A stretch of DNA of 47,341 bases, from the NCBI GenBank assembly GCA_019233055.1, contig JAFAMV010000203.1, positions 1 through 47,341 of the forward strand. Reading direction: 5' to 3'. The DNA is from Curvibacter sp. (GTDB taxonomy: Bacteria; Pseudomonadota; Gammaproteobacteria; Burkholderiales; Burkholderiaceae_C). Position 1 is the first letter of the stretch; the number at the start of each line of letters is the position of its first letter. The position numbers and the translations under genes were made by a program. Positions 1 through 9,359 of this stretch are shown in pieces. Under the pieces are notes generated by a model. It was given only the letters and a program-made list of their open reading frames with translations. It ran no database searches and was not told the origin of the DNA.

Positions 1-540
1 CACTCGATCTTCCGGGCGTTCAACAAAGGCGCGCTGGCCATCCTCAAGGTCAATGGCCCGGAGGACAAGAGCATCTATTCCGGCAAGGAACTGGATTCGG
101 TGTATCTGGGCGATCGCTCTCAACCCAATCTGGCGGCGGTGAGCACCGCGACCCGCAATGCGGCCAGCGGCACGCTGAGCCTGCAGGACCAGGTGCAGGC
201 CGGTCAAGTCTTGTTCGCAGGAACCTGCTCGGTCTGTCACCAGGCGACCGGAGCGGGCCTGCCCGGGGTCTTCCCGCCGCTGGCCCAATCCGATCTGCTG
301 GCGGCCACCCCCAAACGCGCCATTGACATCGTGCTGCGCGGCCTCAGCGGCCCCGTCAAAGTCAACGGCAACGACTACAACTCGGTGATGCCGCCGATGA
401 CCCAGCTCAACGACGACGAGATCGCCAACATCCTGACCTATGTGCTGAACAGCTGGGGCAATGCGGGCGGCCGCGTCACCACGGACGAGGTCAAGGCACG
501 GCGAACCGAGACGGCGCCTGCGGCGGCGGGCGCGCATTGA
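1..540 (+). CDS. nirK: Copper nitrite reductase NirK with C-terminal cytochrome c domain (5' truncated)
   Basis: Only the last 179 residues are in the window; the frame is open from base 1. The visible part starts with the His-Ser-Ile-Phe-Arg-Ala-Phe segment that closes the second cupredoxin domain of NirK; its first His matches a type 2 copper ligand of the family. After a linker, a class I cytochrome c domain begins, with heme motif CSVCH (visible residues 76-80) and a VMPPM segment that probably supplies the axial Met. Family knowledge: three-domain NirK enzymes reduce nitrite to NO in the periplasm, and the fused cytochrome passes electrons to the type 1 copper. The Ala-rich C-terminal tail looks unstructured. 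NirV-, SCO- and DUF3079-like genes follow on the same strand, consistent with a nir operon. The signal peptide and type 1 copper site lie outside the window. Confidence 0.93.
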   Translation, partial: HSIFRAFNKGALAILKVNGPEDKSIYSGKELDSVYLGDRSQPNLAAVSTATRNAASGTLSLQDQVQAGQVLFAGTCSVCHQATGAGLPGVFPPLAQSDLLAATPKRAIDIVLRGLSGPVKVNGNDYNSVMPPMTQLNDDEIANILTYVLNSWGNAGGRVTTDEVKARRTETAPAAAGAH

Positions 541-556
541 GGCGCAGGGGCGTGGC

Positions 557-1306
557 ATGAGAGCGATCCTCGGCGTCGTGCTGCTGGCAACGGCCCTGGG
601 CGCTCTGGCGCAGGCCACGCCCGATGTGCCCTATGTGGATATTCCGGCGGGCGAGTTGAGGACGGTGCTGGCCAATGACGGTGACCGGGGCCCGGTCTCC
701 GTGGCCGCATTCAGTCTGCGCGTGCGGCCGGTCACCCGCTCCGAGTTCGCCCGGTTCGTGCACCAGCATCCGCAATGGGCGCCAGAACAGGTTCCACGCA
801 CCTTTGCGAGTGCCGGCTACCTGCAGGACGGGCTGGAAACGGGATCCCCGCAGGCGCCCGTGACGCAGGTCAGCTGGTTTGCGGCACAGGCCTTTTGCGA
901 GTCCGAAGGGGCTCGCCTGCCGAGCTGGAATGAGTGGGAGCGCGTGGCGGCGGCCGATGCCGACCATGCCGATGCGCGCCAGGATCCGGTCTGGCGCGCC
1001 CGCATCCTGGGTTGGTACGCGCGGCCGGCGACGGGGCCTCTGCCCGATGTCGGAGGGCCTCCCAATTTCTACGGGGTGCGCGATATGCATGGACTGATCT
1101 GGGAGTGGGTGGATGACTTCAACGCCCTGCTGGTCAGCCCGGACAGCCGCGACCAAGGCGATCCCGACAAACTGAAATTCTGCGGCGCGGGCGCCATCAG
1201 TCTGCAGGACCGGGAGAACTACGCCGTGCTCATGCGCATTGCGCTGCTGTCGTCTTTGCAGGCCGCCGACAGCACCACCAGCCTGGGGTTCCGTTGTGCG
1301 CGCTGA
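557..1306 (+). CDS. nirV: NirV-like SUMF1/formylglycine-generating-enzyme-fold protein
   Basis: A 249-residue protein with an N-terminal signal peptide (MRAILGVVLLATALGALAQA). The body has the FGE-sulfatase (SUMF1) fold pattern: an early VDIPAGE segment, PVTRSEFARF, PVTQVSWFAAQAFCE, a GARLPSWNEWERVA block, a MHGLIWEWVDDF block, and the family's typical end GFRCAR. The ATG at 557 is chosen because it starts the signal peptide; the longer upstream frame overlaps nirK. Genes of this family sit next to nirK in several denitrifiers and are called nirV. Their biochemical role is not established, but exported FGE-like proteins are often linked to maturation of metalloenzymes. It starts 16 bases after nirK, so co-transcription is likely. 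Confidence 0.85.
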   Translation: MRAILGVVLLATALGALAQATPDVPYVDIPAGELRTVLANDGDRGPVSVAAFSLRVRPVTRSEFARFVHQHPQWAPEQVPRTFASAGYLQDGLETGSPQAPVTQVSWFAAQAFCESEGARLPSWNEWERVAAADADHADARQDPVWRARILGWYARPATGPLPDVGGPPNFYGVRDMHGLIWEWVDDFNALLVSPDSRDQGDPDKLKFCGAGAISLQDRENYAVLMRIALLSSLQAADSTTSLGFRCAR

Positions 1307-1328
1307 TGACGTTCAAGCATGGATTGGA

Positions 1329-1967
1329 ATGGTCATGCAACACCTGGTTCAACGGCTGCGCATCCTGCGCGGCATCACACGACGCGGCCTGATGCTGGCC
1401 TGCCTGCTGGGCTTCGCTGTCGGGAGCGCCGAGGCGTCTCCGCCCCATGCGAGCGACTGGCCCGGCGATTCGGTCTACCAGCTCAGGCTGAGCTTGACCG
1501 ACCAGAACGGCCGAGCGTTCGACATGGACTCGCTGGGCGGGGCCCCGGTCCTGGTCAGCATGTTCTACACCTCCTGCGAATTCGTCTGCCCCATGCTGGT
1601 GGACACGATGCGCAATGCCCAGGCCCAGCTTTCTGCACAGGAGCGCGGGCGCCTTCAGATGCTGCTGGTCAGCATCGATCCGGCGCGCGACACCGTGGCG
1701 GTACTCCAGCACACGGCCCAGGAGCGGGAGCTTGACGCCGCGCAGTGGCGTCTCGCTCGCACCGAGGCGCCGGCCGTGCGCAAGCTCGCGGCCGTGCTGG
1801 GCATCCAGTACCGCGCCTTGCCCAATGGCGACTTCAACCACACGACCGCCCTGATATTGCTCGATTCCCAAGGACGGATAGTTGCGCGAAGCACCCAATT
1901 GGGCGCGGCCGATCCCGAATTCGTCTCACAGATCCGCAAGACCTTCGCACAGGGCGTCGGGCGCTAG
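1329..1967 (+). CDS. SCO1/SenC family copper chaperone
   Basis: A 212-residue exported thioredoxin-fold protein. Residues 1-35 contain an Arg-rich start and a hydrophobic segment ending near AEA, acting as a signal peptide or anchor. The SCO copper site is complete: C83-E-F-V-C87 (CxxxC) and the distal His in DFNHTT (H171). SCO proteins deliver Cu(I) to, or act as thiol reductants for, copper centres such as CuA. Lying directly behind nirK and nirV, this one plausibly helps metallate NirK; that is inference. The ATG at 1329 is followed by another at 1335; either gives a similar leader. The gene overlaps nothing downstream but ends one base before the DUF3079 start, so the two are probably translationally coupled. 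Confidence 0.9.
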   Translation: MVMQHLVQRLRILRGITRRGLMLACLLGFAVGSAEASPPHASDWPGDSVYQLRLSLTDQNGRAFDMDSLGGAPVLVSMFYTSCEFVCPMLVDTMRNAQAQLSAQERGRLQMLLVSIDPARDTVAVLQHTAQERELDAAQWRLARTEAPAVRKLAAVLGIQYRALPNGDFNHTTALILLDSQGRIVARSTQLGAADPEFVSQIRKTFAQGVGR

Positions 1968-1968
1968 G

Positions 1969-2358
1969 ATGAGCAAGAGATTCCCCGACAATCCGCCGCA
2001 TCCGGAGCGCGTCTGCTGGGGCTGCGACCGCTTCTGCGCGGTCGACTCCATGGCCTGCGGCAATGGTTCCGAGCGGGCGCCTCATCCCGCCGAATTGTTC
2101 GGGCCGGATTGGCGTCTCTGGGGCGACGGCCAGGGAAGTCTGCGCCACCCGCAGGACGGCATCCCTGCGGACTCCGGACCCGCCCCGTCACAGGCCGCTG
2201 CGCCAGGCCTACTTGATGCCCAGGCGCCGCGCCAGTTTGTGCAGGTTGCTGGGGTCGAGGTCCAGCTGCCGCGCAGCCAGTGCCCAGTTGCCTTCGCTTT
2301 GCCTGAGGGCCTGGCGGATGTGTTGCCGTTGGCAGTCGGCCACGGCCGCGCTGAGTGA
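1969..2358 (+). CDS. Small Cys-rich DUF3079-family protein with extended tail
   Basis: The first 55 or so residues match the DUF3079 pattern: HPERVCWGCDRFC, MACGNG, HPAELFGPDW. Four Cys (C16, C19, C23, C30) could bind zinc or an Fe-S cluster; no function is established for the family. As I recall, family members are usually only about 65-80 residues long. Here the frame stays open to 129 residues, and residues from about 81 on are read antisense to the 3' end of norR (150-base convergent overlap). The tail is low-information and may be a genuine extension or a lost stop codon. The start one base after the SCO stop supports membership of the nir operon. Family genes commonly lie near nitrogen-oxide metabolism genes, which I state from memory. 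Confidence 0.75.
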   Translation: MSKRFPDNPPHPERVCWGCDRFCAVDSMACGNGSERAPHPAELFGPDWRLWGDGQGSLRHPQDGIPADSGPAPSQAAAPGLLDAQAPRQFVQVAGVEVQLPRSQCPVAFALPEGLADVLPLAVGHGRAE

Positions 2359-3747
2359 GCTCATGGGGCTGTCCGCCACCGTGGTCGCCGACGGCACTGC
2401 GGTGTCCACCGGGGGCGATGCGGGCTGTCGTGCGCCCAGATCCAGCAGGGTCGGCTGCAGCGTCACGATGTCCGAGCGCCTGGCTCCTTGGCTCAGGGCT
2501 TTGATGGCCGCGCGGCTGATCACGTGCTCGAGTTCACGCACATTGCCTGGCCAGGGGTAGCGCAGCAACTCGCCTTCGGCATCGGCACAGAGGCGCAGGC
2601 TGCGCAGACCCAGGCGGGCCCGGTTGAGTTCGAGAAAGCGCCCGGCCAGCAACAGGATGTCGTGTCCCCGCTCGCGCAGAGGAGGGATGTGCACAGGGTA
2701 GACCGAGAGCCGGTGGTAGAGGTCGGCGCGGAAAAGGCCGTCGCGCACGCATTGCTTGAGGTCGCGGTTGGTGGCCACGATCACCCGGACGTTGACATGG
2801 CGGGGCCGGTCTTCACCCAGGCGTTGGATCTCACCATTTTGTAGCGTGCGCAACAGCTTGGCCTGGATGCTCAGCGGCAGTTCACCGATTTCGTCGAGAA
2901 AGAGCGTGCCGCCGTCTGCGACCTCAAAGCGCCCGGCCCGGTCCATGCCGGCACCGGAAAAGGCCCCACGCGCGTGCCCGAAGAGCTCGCTCTCGGCCAG
3001 CGTTTCAGGCAGCGCCGCGCAATTGACCTGCACCAGGGGTTTGAGACGGGAGGAATGCCGGTGCAGCCGACGGCCGAACAACTCCTTGCCCACCCCGGTC
3101 TCGCCCAGCAGCAACACGGGCAGATCGGAGGCCGCGACCACATCCAGCTCGCGCAGAAGGCCCGTCAGGGCCGGGCTTTTCCCGATGATCTCATCGTCGG
3201 GTCGAGGCTCCGACAGGGGCTGGGCGAGGGGCGCATGACCGGTCTGGCGCAACACCTGGATCTCATCTTCCAGCCGGGTCATGCGGATGGCGGCTTCGAG
3301 CAGCAGGGCGTGCTGTCGCAGGCTTTCGACCACGCCGTCACCCAGGGCACCTTCGTCCAGGGCGTCCAGGGTCAGCACCCCCCATGCGACGCCATCCAGC
3401 TGCAGACGGACGCCGGCGCAATCGTGGACCGGCAGCGGTTCGCCCGCCTGCACTTGCAGCAATCCATCGTAGGGGTCGGGCAGTGGGCTACCCGCCAGGA
3501 AGCGGACCGGTTCCTGCTGGCCCAGGATCGCGGCCAGGCGGGGATGCAGGTCGACCTGGAAACGCCGCCCCAGGGCTTCATGCACCAGCCCGTCGATCGA
3601 GACGGGCAGCAGGTAGTCGTCCTGCAGCCGGAGCACGGCCACGGCATCGCAGCGGTAGTGCTTGCGCAAGGCCCCGGCCAGGCGTTGCAGGCGTGTCGCG
3701 GACGGCATGGCCACCGTCAGGTCTTTGATCAGGGCTTCACTGTTCAT
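2209..3747 (-). CDS. norR: NorR: NO-responsive sigma-54-dependent activator
   Basis: A 512-residue enhancer-binding protein. Residues about 1-165 are a GAF domain with the D-P-Y-D, H-D-C and T-L-D segments that in E. coli NorR lie around the non-heme iron sensing NO. Residues about 185-420 are an AAA+ domain with Walker A GETGVGKE (215-222) and the sigma-54 contact loop written GAFSGA (261-266) instead of the usual GAFTGA. The C terminus (about 465-512) is a Fis-type HTH ending DPSNLHKLARRLGIK. The ATG at 3747 is preferred over one at 3762 because the latter would put NorR site 1 inside the gene; neither has a clear Shine-Dalgarno. It is divergent from norC, and the sites in the gap imply NO-dependent activation of nor and probably autoregulation. 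Confidence 0.93.
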   Translation of the reverse strand: MNSEALIKDLTVAMPSATRLQRLAGALRKHYRCDAVAVLRLQDDYLLPVSIDGLVHEALGRRFQVDLHPRLAAILGQQEPVRFLAGSPLPDPYDGLLQVQAGEPLPVHDCAGVRLQLDGVAWGVLTLDALDEGALGDGVVESLRQHALLLEAAIRMTRLEDEIQVLRQTGHAPLAQPLSEPRPDDEIIGKSPALTGLLRELDVVAASDLPVLLLGETGVGKELFGRRLHRHSSRLKPLVQVNCAALPETLAESELFGHARGAFSGAGMDRAGRFEVADGGTLFLDEIGELPLSIQAKLLRTLQNGEIQRLGEDRPRHVNVRVIVATNRDLKQCVRDGLFRADLYHRLSVYPVHIPPLRERGHDILLLAGRFLELNRARLGLRSLRLCADAEGELLRYPWPGNVRELEHVISRAAIKALSQGARRSDIVTLQPTLLDLGARQPASPPVDTAVPSATTVADSPMSSLSAAVADCQRQHIRQALRQSEGNWALAARQLDLDPSNLHKLARRLGIK

Positions 3748-3805
3748 GGTTCTATTGACCATTTTATGGTCTTTAAGACCATTTAAAAACAGGGTCTATT
3801 TGACC
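3748..3805. promoter_or_regulatory. Three NorR enhancer sites (GGT-N7-ACC)
   Basis: Three copies of the NorR-binding pattern GGT-N7-ACC lie in the norR-norC gap: 3748-3760 (core TCTATTG), 3768-3780 (core CTTTAAG) and 3793-3805 (core CTATTTG). The middle one is a perfect palindrome, TGGTCTT-T-AAGACCA. Centres are 20 and 25 bases apart, roughly two helical turns. Known NorR systems use three such sites to assemble the activator hexamer upstream of a sigma-54 promoter. Site 1 abuts the preferred norR start codon. Confidence 0.9.
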
Positions 3806-3815
3806 GCGATTGGCA

Positions 3816-3828
3816 TAAGTGGTTGATT
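3816..3828 (-). promoter_or_regulatory. IHF binding site
   Basis: Read on the minus strand the 13 bases are AATCAACCACTTA, an exact match to the IHF consensus WATCAANNNNTTR. The site lies between the last NorR site and the -24/-12 promoter, where IHF bending is needed to bring the activator to sigma-54 polymerase. Confidence 0.75.
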
Positions 3829-3845
3829 TTAAAGGAGCTTACGGG

Positions 3846-3860
3846 TGGCACGGCGCTTGC
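3846..3860 (+). promoter_or_regulatory. Sigma-54 (-24/-12) promoter of norCBEFQD
   Basis: TGGCACGGCGCTTGC fits the sigma-54 consensus TGGCACG-N4-TTGC at every defined position, with the invariant GG (3847-3848) and GC (3859-3860) 10 bases apart. The transcription start should fall near 3871-3872, giving a leader of about 27 bases that contains the norC ribosome site AGAGGAG (3885-3891). Confidence 0.9.
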
Positions 3861-3898
3861 CTTGTCAGGGTTCAACATCATTCAAGAGGAGCTGGTCT

Positions 3899-4324
3899 AT
3901 GCCGCAAGTCTTTACCAAGGCGATGGCGCGCAACATTTTTCTGGGGGGCGCCGTCTTCTTTCTGGCGATCTATCTGTTGCTGACCATGGACACCTGGCGG
4001 CAGATTCCGCAGCGGGACCATGCAGAGCAGATGACGCCCGAGGTCAAGCACGGCAAGTACCTCGTGGACAGCAACAACTGCATCGGCTGTCACACCGTCA
4101 ATGGCGAGGGCGCCTATTTCGCACCCGAGCTCGGCAATGTCTATGTCCGACGCGGGCCGGACTTCATCAAGGCCTGGATCAAGTCGCAGCCCACCGGTGT
4201 GGCCGGGCGTCGGCAGATGCCGCATTTCAATTTCAGCGAAGCGGACCTGGACGACCTGAACGACTACTTCAAATGGCTCTCGCACATCGACACCAACCAG
4301 TGGCCGCCCAATCCACAGGGCTGA
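3899..4324 (+). CDS. norC: Nitric oxide reductase subunit C (cytochrome c)
   Basis: A 141-residue membrane-anchored monoheme cytochrome. Residues 13-30 form the N-terminal transmembrane anchor (NIFLGGAVFFLAIYLLL). The heme c motif is C61-I-G-C64-H65, and the Met in RRQMPHF is the likely sixth ligand. Length and layout are those of cNOR NorC, which takes electrons from periplasmic cytochromes or azurin and passes them to NorB. The ATG at 3899 is chosen because AGAGGAG lies 7 bases upstream and because the longer open frame (from 3845) would start upstream of the predicted transcription start. It is the first gene of the nor operon. Confidence 0.95.
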   Translation: MPQVFTKAMARNIFLGGAVFFLAIYLLLTMDTWRQIPQRDHAEQMTPEVKHGKYLVDSNNCIGCHTVNGEGAYFAPELGNVYVRRGPDFIKAWIKSQPTGVAGRRQMPHFNFSEADLDDLNDYFKWLSHIDTNQWPPNPQG

Positions 4325-4340
4325 GCGCCTCGGCATGTGA

Positions 4341-5774
<1,434 letters not shown>

Positions 5775-5788
5775 AGGCGCCCCGCAAG

Positions 5789-6403
5789 ATGGCTGATGTC
5801 GCTCTCCGGCCCGCACGGCGGCTGCCCCTCCCTGGGGAGGCAGCGCCTGCGCGGGCATTGCCCGGTGATCTGGCCATCTGGCTGTTCATCTTCGCCGAGC
5901 TGCTGGTGTTCGGTGTGCTGTTCGCCGCCTATGCGGTGGCGCGGCGGGCCCATGTGGAGGCTTTCGATGCCAGCCAGGCGCTGCTGGACCGCCGGCTGGG
6001 CCTGCTCAACACGATGCTGTTGATCAGCAGCAGCTTCGCCGTGGCGCGGGCCGTCCAGGCGGTGCGGGCGGATCGCGCCCGGGCTTGCGCCCACTGGTTG
6101 TTCGGGGCGGTGCTGCTGGGCTGCGTATTCCTGCTCATCAAGGGCATGGAGTTCCGGCGGGATGCCGATGCCGGCATGACGCTCTCAAGCGGCTTGTTCG
6201 AGATGTTCTACCTCTGCCTGGGCCTGTTCCATTTCCTCCATGTGGTGATGGGTTTGGTGATCCTGGCCGTCGTGGCCTGGAAAAGCCTGCACGGCCATTA
6301 CGACGGCCGCAGCCATGCCGGGGTGGAAACCGGAGCGTCGTACTGGCACATGGTGGACCTGGTCTGGATCCTTCTTTTCATGCTGGTCTATGTGCTGCAT
6401 TGA
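5789..6403 (+). CDS. norE: NorE: cytochrome c oxidase subunit III-like nor accessory protein
   Basis: A 204-residue membrane protein with about five hydrophobic segments, starting with a PGDLAIWLFIFAELLVFG segment typical of heme-copper oxidase subunit III/NorE. It also has a GMEFRRDADAG loop and a LGLFHFLHVVMG helix. NorE proteins are not part of purified cNOR, but their loss lowers activity in other denitrifiers, suggesting an assembly or stability role. The order norC-norB-norE-norF-norQ-norD supports the call. It begins 14 bases after norB and ends 9 bases before norF. Confidence 0.9.
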   Translation: MADVALRPARRLPLPGEAAPARALPGDLAIWLFIFAELLVFGVLFAAYAVARRAHVEAFDASQALLDRRLGLLNTMLLISSSFAVARAVQAVRADRARACAHWLFGAVLLGCVFLLIKGMEFRRDADAGMTLSSGLFEMFYLCLGLFHFLHVVMGLVILAVVAWKSLHGHYDGRSHAGVETGASYWHMVDLVWILLFMLVYVLH

Positions 6404-6412
6404 AGGTCTTTC

Positions 6413-6697
6413 ATGACAAAGCACCCTGCCGCATCGCGGCCTCTGCCGCCGCTGGACCGACTGACCACGGTCTGGTTGCTGCTCCTGGGCCTGAGCACAC
6501 TCGGGCTGGTGCTCGGCGAGCGGTATTCAGGACCAGGCGTCGCCGGGCTGGTTCTGATGCTGGCCCTGTGCAAGGCCCAGCTGTTGGTCGACCATTTCAT
6601 GGGCCTGCGGCACGCGGGACCGTGGTGGCGCGGGCTGATGGCGGCCTATCTGTTGATTCTGGGGGCCGTCATCGGGGCGGCCTATTCGATCTGGTGA
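6413..6697 (+). CDS. norF: NorF-like small membrane protein
   Basis: A 94-residue protein with three hydrophobic segments (around residues 19-33, 42-60 and 72-92) and the sequence KAQLLVDHFMGLRHA, typical of the NorF/prokaryotic cytochrome oxidase subunit IV-like family. Its position directly behind norE fits norEF pairs, which act as accessory proteins of nitric oxide reductase. The exact biochemical role is unknown. The start is ATG 6413, nine bases after the norE stop. Confidence 0.82.
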   Translation: MTKHPAASRPLPPLDRLTTVWLLLLGLSTLGLVLGERYSGPGVAGLVLMLALCKAQLLVDHFMGLRHAGPWWRGLMAAYLLILGAVIGAAYSIW

Positions 6698-6710
6698 AAA
6701 GGAACTGCGT

Positions 6711-7520
6711 ATGCAAGTCTTGCCGCTGAACCGGCCGGCCGCCGGCCTGCCGCATTACACCGAGGTGGGGCAGGAGGTGGCCGTCTTTGAAATGGCCTGG
6801 CACAGCCGCCTGCCGATTCTGCTCAAAGGACCCACGGGCTGCGGCAAGACCCGTTTCGTCGAGCACATGGCGGCGCGTCTGGGGCGACCGCTCTTCACGG
6901 TCTCCTGCCATGACGACCTGAGCGCAGGGGATCTGGTGGGGCGTCACCTGATCGGCTCGGAGGGCACCTATTGGGTCGACGGCCCCTTGACCCAGGCGGT
7001 GCGCCGTGGCGGCATCTGCTACCTCGATGAGGTCGTGGAGGCGCGCAAGGACACGACGGTGGTCCTGCATTCCTTGTCGGACGATCGACGCATCCTGCCG
7101 ATCGATCGACTGGGCGAGGTGCTCGAGGCCCCGCCAGAGTTCATGCTCGTGGTCTCCTACAACCCGGGCTACCAGCAGTTGCTCAAGGCCCTCAAGCCGA
7201 GCACGAGGCAACGTTTCATCTCGCTGGCTTTCGATTTCCCGGAGGCCGACGTCGAGCAACGCATCGTCGCCACGGAGTCCGGACTGGATCCCGCCAGGGT
7301 GCGCCAGCTGGTGTTGCTGGCCCGGGCCCTGCGGCAGACGGCCGAGCACGATCTGGACGAAGCCCCCGGCACCCGGTTGATCGTCGATGCCGCGCGCCTC
7401 ATGGTGCGCGGCTGCGCTCCCGCCCTGGCCTGCAGGGTGGCGATGATCGAATGCCTGAGCGATGACCCGAACATCGTGCGGGCACTGATGCAGGTGGTGC
7501 ATGCCATGCTGGGCGATTGA
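6711..7520 (+). CDS. norQ: NorQ: MoxR-type AAA+ ATPase
   Basis: A 269-residue AAA+ protein of the CbbQ/NirQ/NorQ family. Walker A is G40-PTGCGK-T47 and Walker B is ICYLDE (102-107), followed by EARKDTTVVLHSLSDDRR as in MoxR proteins. With NorD it forms a chaperone-like complex needed to insert the non-heme iron into NorB, as shown in other denitrifiers. The upstream ribosome site is GAAAAGGAAC before ATG 6711. NorD starts 10 bases downstream, so the pair is coupled. Confidence 0.93.
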   Translation: MQVLPLNRPAAGLPHYTEVGQEVAVFEMAWHSRLPILLKGPTGCGKTRFVEHMAARLGRPLFTVSCHDDLSAGDLVGRHLIGSEGTYWVDGPLTQAVRRGGICYLDEVVEARKDTTVVLHSLSDDRRILPIDRLGEVLEAPPEFMLVVSYNPGYQQLLKALKPSTRQRFISLAFDFPEADVEQRIVATESGLDPARVRQLVLLARALRQTAEHDLDEAPGTRLIVDAARLMVRGCAPALACRVAMIECLSDDPNIVRALMQVVHAMLGD

Positions 7521-7529
7521 GGGGGCACC

Positions 7530-9359
7530 ATGGAAGAGCTGGTGGGTCTTTGGTGGCACGGATGGCTGACCCGACTGGCCACGAAGCCGTCCTCCACGGC
7601 CGCCGTCGCCCTGGCGGACATGGCCGGCGAACTGGGACTGCTGTTCCGTGCCCTGGGGGGGGCCCATGGACTGCGCGTGGATGCCACGTCCGAACGCTCC
7701 CACGGGGCGCGGCGTGCCTGGATCGAACGTCTGGCAGGGGTGCGCGAAAAATGCGCCCTGGCCTCTGTGGATGCGCAGGCGCTGCGCCTGCCCGCCGTGC
7801 TGGATGCCTACCCGGATGCGGCGCTCAACCGGGCCCTGTACCGCTGGCTGACGGCCTTGTGTGCGGTGGCACCCGCATCGGGCACCTGGCTTCAGCGCAA
7901 CCAGCAGGGCAGCCGTTTTCTGCTGGGCCACTGCGCAGGTCTGGCGCAGGTCTACCGTGATCTGGTGGCCGCAGAACTGCAGCGGCGCCCCGCGCCCCGT
8001 GATCTGCCGTCCGATGAGGCCAGGCTGGAGTCGGCACTGCGGGCCGCCTTGGTCGAACCGGGTTCGCAATCCATTCTTCCAGCCTCGGGCCGCCCGCACG
8101 AGCCGATGCTGTTGTGGCTGAGCCCTGATGGCGCAGGGCCGCTGGGCATGGCGCCGGCACTGGCCGAGCCACTGCCCGAGCACCGGCCTGCGTCGTCGAT
8201 GCAGGAGGACCGCAAGCGGCGCCAGACACAGGAGGCCGAGCTGCCTGAGCGCGACGGCGGCCTGTTGATCTTTCGGCCCGAATCGATCTTCAGCTGGGCG
8301 GAGTACGCCAAAGTCCAGCACGAGGTGCAGGAAAACGAAGACGAGGATCTGGCCAAGGCTGCGGACGATCTTGACAGCCTGAGCGTGTCCGACGTGCAGC
8401 GCGCCGTGGCCAAATCGCTGCGCATGAATCTGGATCGGGCACCGCGCAGCGAATCCCTGGCGGAGCCGTCGAACCCAGCCTTTCAGCTGCCCGAGTGGGA
8501 CTACCGGAAATCCAGCCTCAAGCCAGGGCACTGCACCGTGCGCCTGCAGCCTCTGCCCGACGCGACGGCGACGGCGACGGCCTTGCCGGAACGCCTGCGA
8601 CAGGATCAGCGGCGCCTGCACCGGCAGTTGGCCGCCCTGCGTCCAGAGCGCCAGGTGCGTCGGCGCCAGGTGCAGGGCGACGATCTGGACCTGGACGCCT
8701 GTGTGCGCTGGCACACCGAGTCGGCCACCGGGCAGCAGGATTGCTATCAGGCCGTGCGGCGCCAGCAACGCGACCTGTCGTGTCTGCTCCTGGCGGACCT
8801 GTCGCTTTCGACCGAAGCGACCATCGCCAAGGAGCTGCGTGTCATCGACGTGATCCGCGACAGCCTGTTGCTGTTCGCCGAATCATTGACGGTGACACGG
8901 GATCGTTTCGCCATGTATGGCTTCCATTCGCGCCTGCGCCACGATGTCCGCCTCAGCGAGCTCAAACGCTTCGACCAGAACTATGACGCCCGGGTGCGTG
9001 CCCGCATCGCCGAGGTCAAGCCGGCCTTCTACACCCGCATGGGGGCCGCGATCCGGTACGCCAGCCATCTGCTGGGTGCCGAAGCGAGCCGTGTGCGCCT
9101 GCTCCTGATCCTCACCGACGGCAAGCCCAACGACAGCGATGAGTACGAAGGCCGATATGGTGTGGAAGACACCCGCCACGCCCTGCAGGAGGCCCGCCGC
9201 ATGGGCCTGCACCCCTTCTGCGTGACGGTCGACCAGTCGGGGCAGGACTATCTGCCCCACCTCTTCGGCAAGCACGGCTACACCATCGTCCAACGTCCTG
9301 CGGAACTTCCCCGCCGCCTGGCCTTGCTGTATGCGCAATTGACCAGCACCCTGTTCTGA
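7530..9359 (+). CDS. norD: NorD: von Willebrand A-domain nor activation protein
   Basis: A 609-residue protein. The N-terminal 400 residues are variable and largely helical; the C-terminal part is a vWA domain with the MIDAS motif D423-L-S-L-S and a downstream ILTDGKPND segment. NorD pairs with the AAA+ protein NorQ and is required for active cNOR in other denitrifiers. A short (GACGGC)n stretch near 8568 encodes Thr-Ala repeats within the linker. It is the last recognisable nor gene; no T-run terminator is evident after it. Confidence 0.93.
   Translation: MEELVGLWWHGWLTRLATKPSSTAAVALADMAGELGLLFRALGGAHGLRVDATSERSHGARRAWIERLAGVREKCALASVDAQALRLPAVLDAYPDAALNRALYRWLTALCAVAPASGTWLQRNQQGSRFLLGHCAGLAQVYRDLVAAELQRRPAPRDLPSDEARLESALRAALVEPGSQSILPASGRPHEPMLLWLSPDGAGPLGMAPALAEPLPEHRPASSMQEDRKRRQTQEAELPERDGGLLIFRPESIFSWAEYAKVQHEVQENEDEDLAKAADDLDSLSVSDVQRAVAKSLRMNLDRAPRSESLAEPSNPAFQLPEWDYRKSSLKPGHCTVRLQPLPDATATATALPERLRQDQRRLHRQLAALRPERQVRRRQVQGDDLDLDACVRWHTESATGQQDCYQAVRRQQRDLSCLLLADLSLSTEATIAKELRVIDVIRDSLLLFAESLTVTRDRFAMYGFHSRLRHDVRLSELKRFDQNYDARVRARIAEVKPAFYTRMGAAIRYASHLLGAEASRVRLLLILTDGKPNDSDEYEGRYGVEDTRHALQEARRMGLHPFCVTVDQSGQDYLPHLFGKHGYTIVQRPAELPRRLALLYAQLTSTLF

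Noticed and set aside
3845..3898. Longer norC start
   Set aside because: It lies upstream of the predicted sigma-54 transcription start, and the ATG at 3899 has a good ribosome site.
8560..8582. (GACGGC)n repeat in norD as a phase-variation tract
   Set aside because: Only about three units, in frame, in a linker; nothing suggests variation.
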